From positions 1-43,364 of the forward strand of contig CANPTO010000018.1 in the NCBI GenBank assembly GCA_947577025.1: a DNA stretch of 43,364 nt, written 5' to 3'. Within the stretch, counting starts at the first letter, position 1, and each line of letters starts with the position of its first letter. The stretch comes from an uncultured Clostridiaceae bacterium. GTDB lineage: Bacteria; Bacillota; Clostridia; TANB77; CAG-508. Shown one piece after another: positions 43,216-43,364 of this stretch. The position numbers were made by a program, and so were the translations under genes. Below the pieces are notes generated by a model. The model had not been told where the DNA came from. It did not search any database and saw nothing but the letters and a program-made list of their open reading frames with translations.

Positions 43216-43364
43216 ATTTATTCTTCCTTTCGTATTAGAAGTTGGAAATTTGGAAAGATTTGGGACGTGTCCAAAACTTTACAAACTGCTGTGGGGTTAA
43301 ATTTAAATATTTTTTTTATTTTTGTTAGTTTTTTTTTTGGGGCAAAAATTTTCAAATTTAACAC
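43216..43364. other. upstream region of rseP with palindromic repeat copy C
   Basis: GGAAAGATTTGGGACGTGTCC lies at 43252-43272, about 40 bases before the rseP start codon. AGGAAGAA precedes the start as a modest ribosome-binding site. The rest is A/T runs (TTTTTTTTATTTTT, TTTTTTTTTGGGG) with no gene seen. Confidence 0.5.

Noticed and set aside
1..43364. CRISPR arrays, tRNA or rRNA genes
   Set aside because: No regularly spaced repeats with unique spacers and no tRNA- or rRNA-like stretches were seen. The repeats present are palindromic intergenic units or protein-domain repeats.

Overview
The window is AT-rich DNA from a low-GC Gram-positive bacterium, most likely an uncultured gut-type clostridium. 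Support for this: a PolC-type replicative polymerase next to an RseP/RasP site-2 protease, AGGAGG-type ribosome-binding sites, a sortase-anchored Cna-B adhesin, and TnpV/TnpW-like, MobC and ParA/ParB cargo typical of Firmicutes mobile elements. Almost every gene is on the minus strand.

Layout. (1) About 1-26157 is the end of an integrative element (ICE-like): a partial MFS transporter, a 2,385-residue ArdC/DNA-methylase/SNF2-helicase protein, a 13-domain SpaA/Cna-B surface adhesin, a small surface protein, parB and parA, and small accessory genes. Its right end abuts a uvrB gene cut off after about 91 residues, so uvrB is the probable insertion target. (2) Inside this element, parA is itself split. 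Its first 43 codons lie at 24854-24982 and the rest at 14350-15048, with a repeated CCACA at both breaks. The 9.8 kb between (15052-24856) is a second, nested element: serine recombinase, TnpV, RepA-like ATPase, DUF6075, a hairpin-rich oriT candidate, MobC, MobA, a second ParB, an Xre regulator, two paralogous helical proteins, a membrane protein and a TnpW-like protein. It is a textbook integrative mobilizable element. (3) 26440-29342 holds repeats, a decayed small gene, a small conserved gene and a DnaB-like ATPase. (4) 29343-43364 looks chromosomal: FabG-like reductase, acyl-CoA synthetase-like enzyme, prepilin-like protein, HD hydrolase, DUF1294, a putative transglutaminase-like gene with two small paralogues, polC and rseP, separated by palindromic intergenic repeats.

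The most striking observation is genome-level recoding. Three genes (the methylase-helicase twice, uvrB once, polC three times) are broken by +1 frameshifts, and all six breaks are the same event: one extra C directly before an in-frame glycine codon GGN, making an in-frame CGG. Reading CGGN as one glycine (skipping the C) restores each protein exactly. In my hand scan of all coding sequences these six are the only in-frame CGG triplets, while about 35 other CGG triplets occur, all out of frame. This fits an organism in which CGG is an unassigned or hungry codon that triggers efficient +1 frameshifting or four-base decoding as glycine. A systematic sequencing or assembly artefact is the main rival explanation.

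A second unusual feature is a complete TnpV-family gene, with its own well-spaced ribosome-binding site, written out of frame inside the methylase-helicase gene on the same strand.
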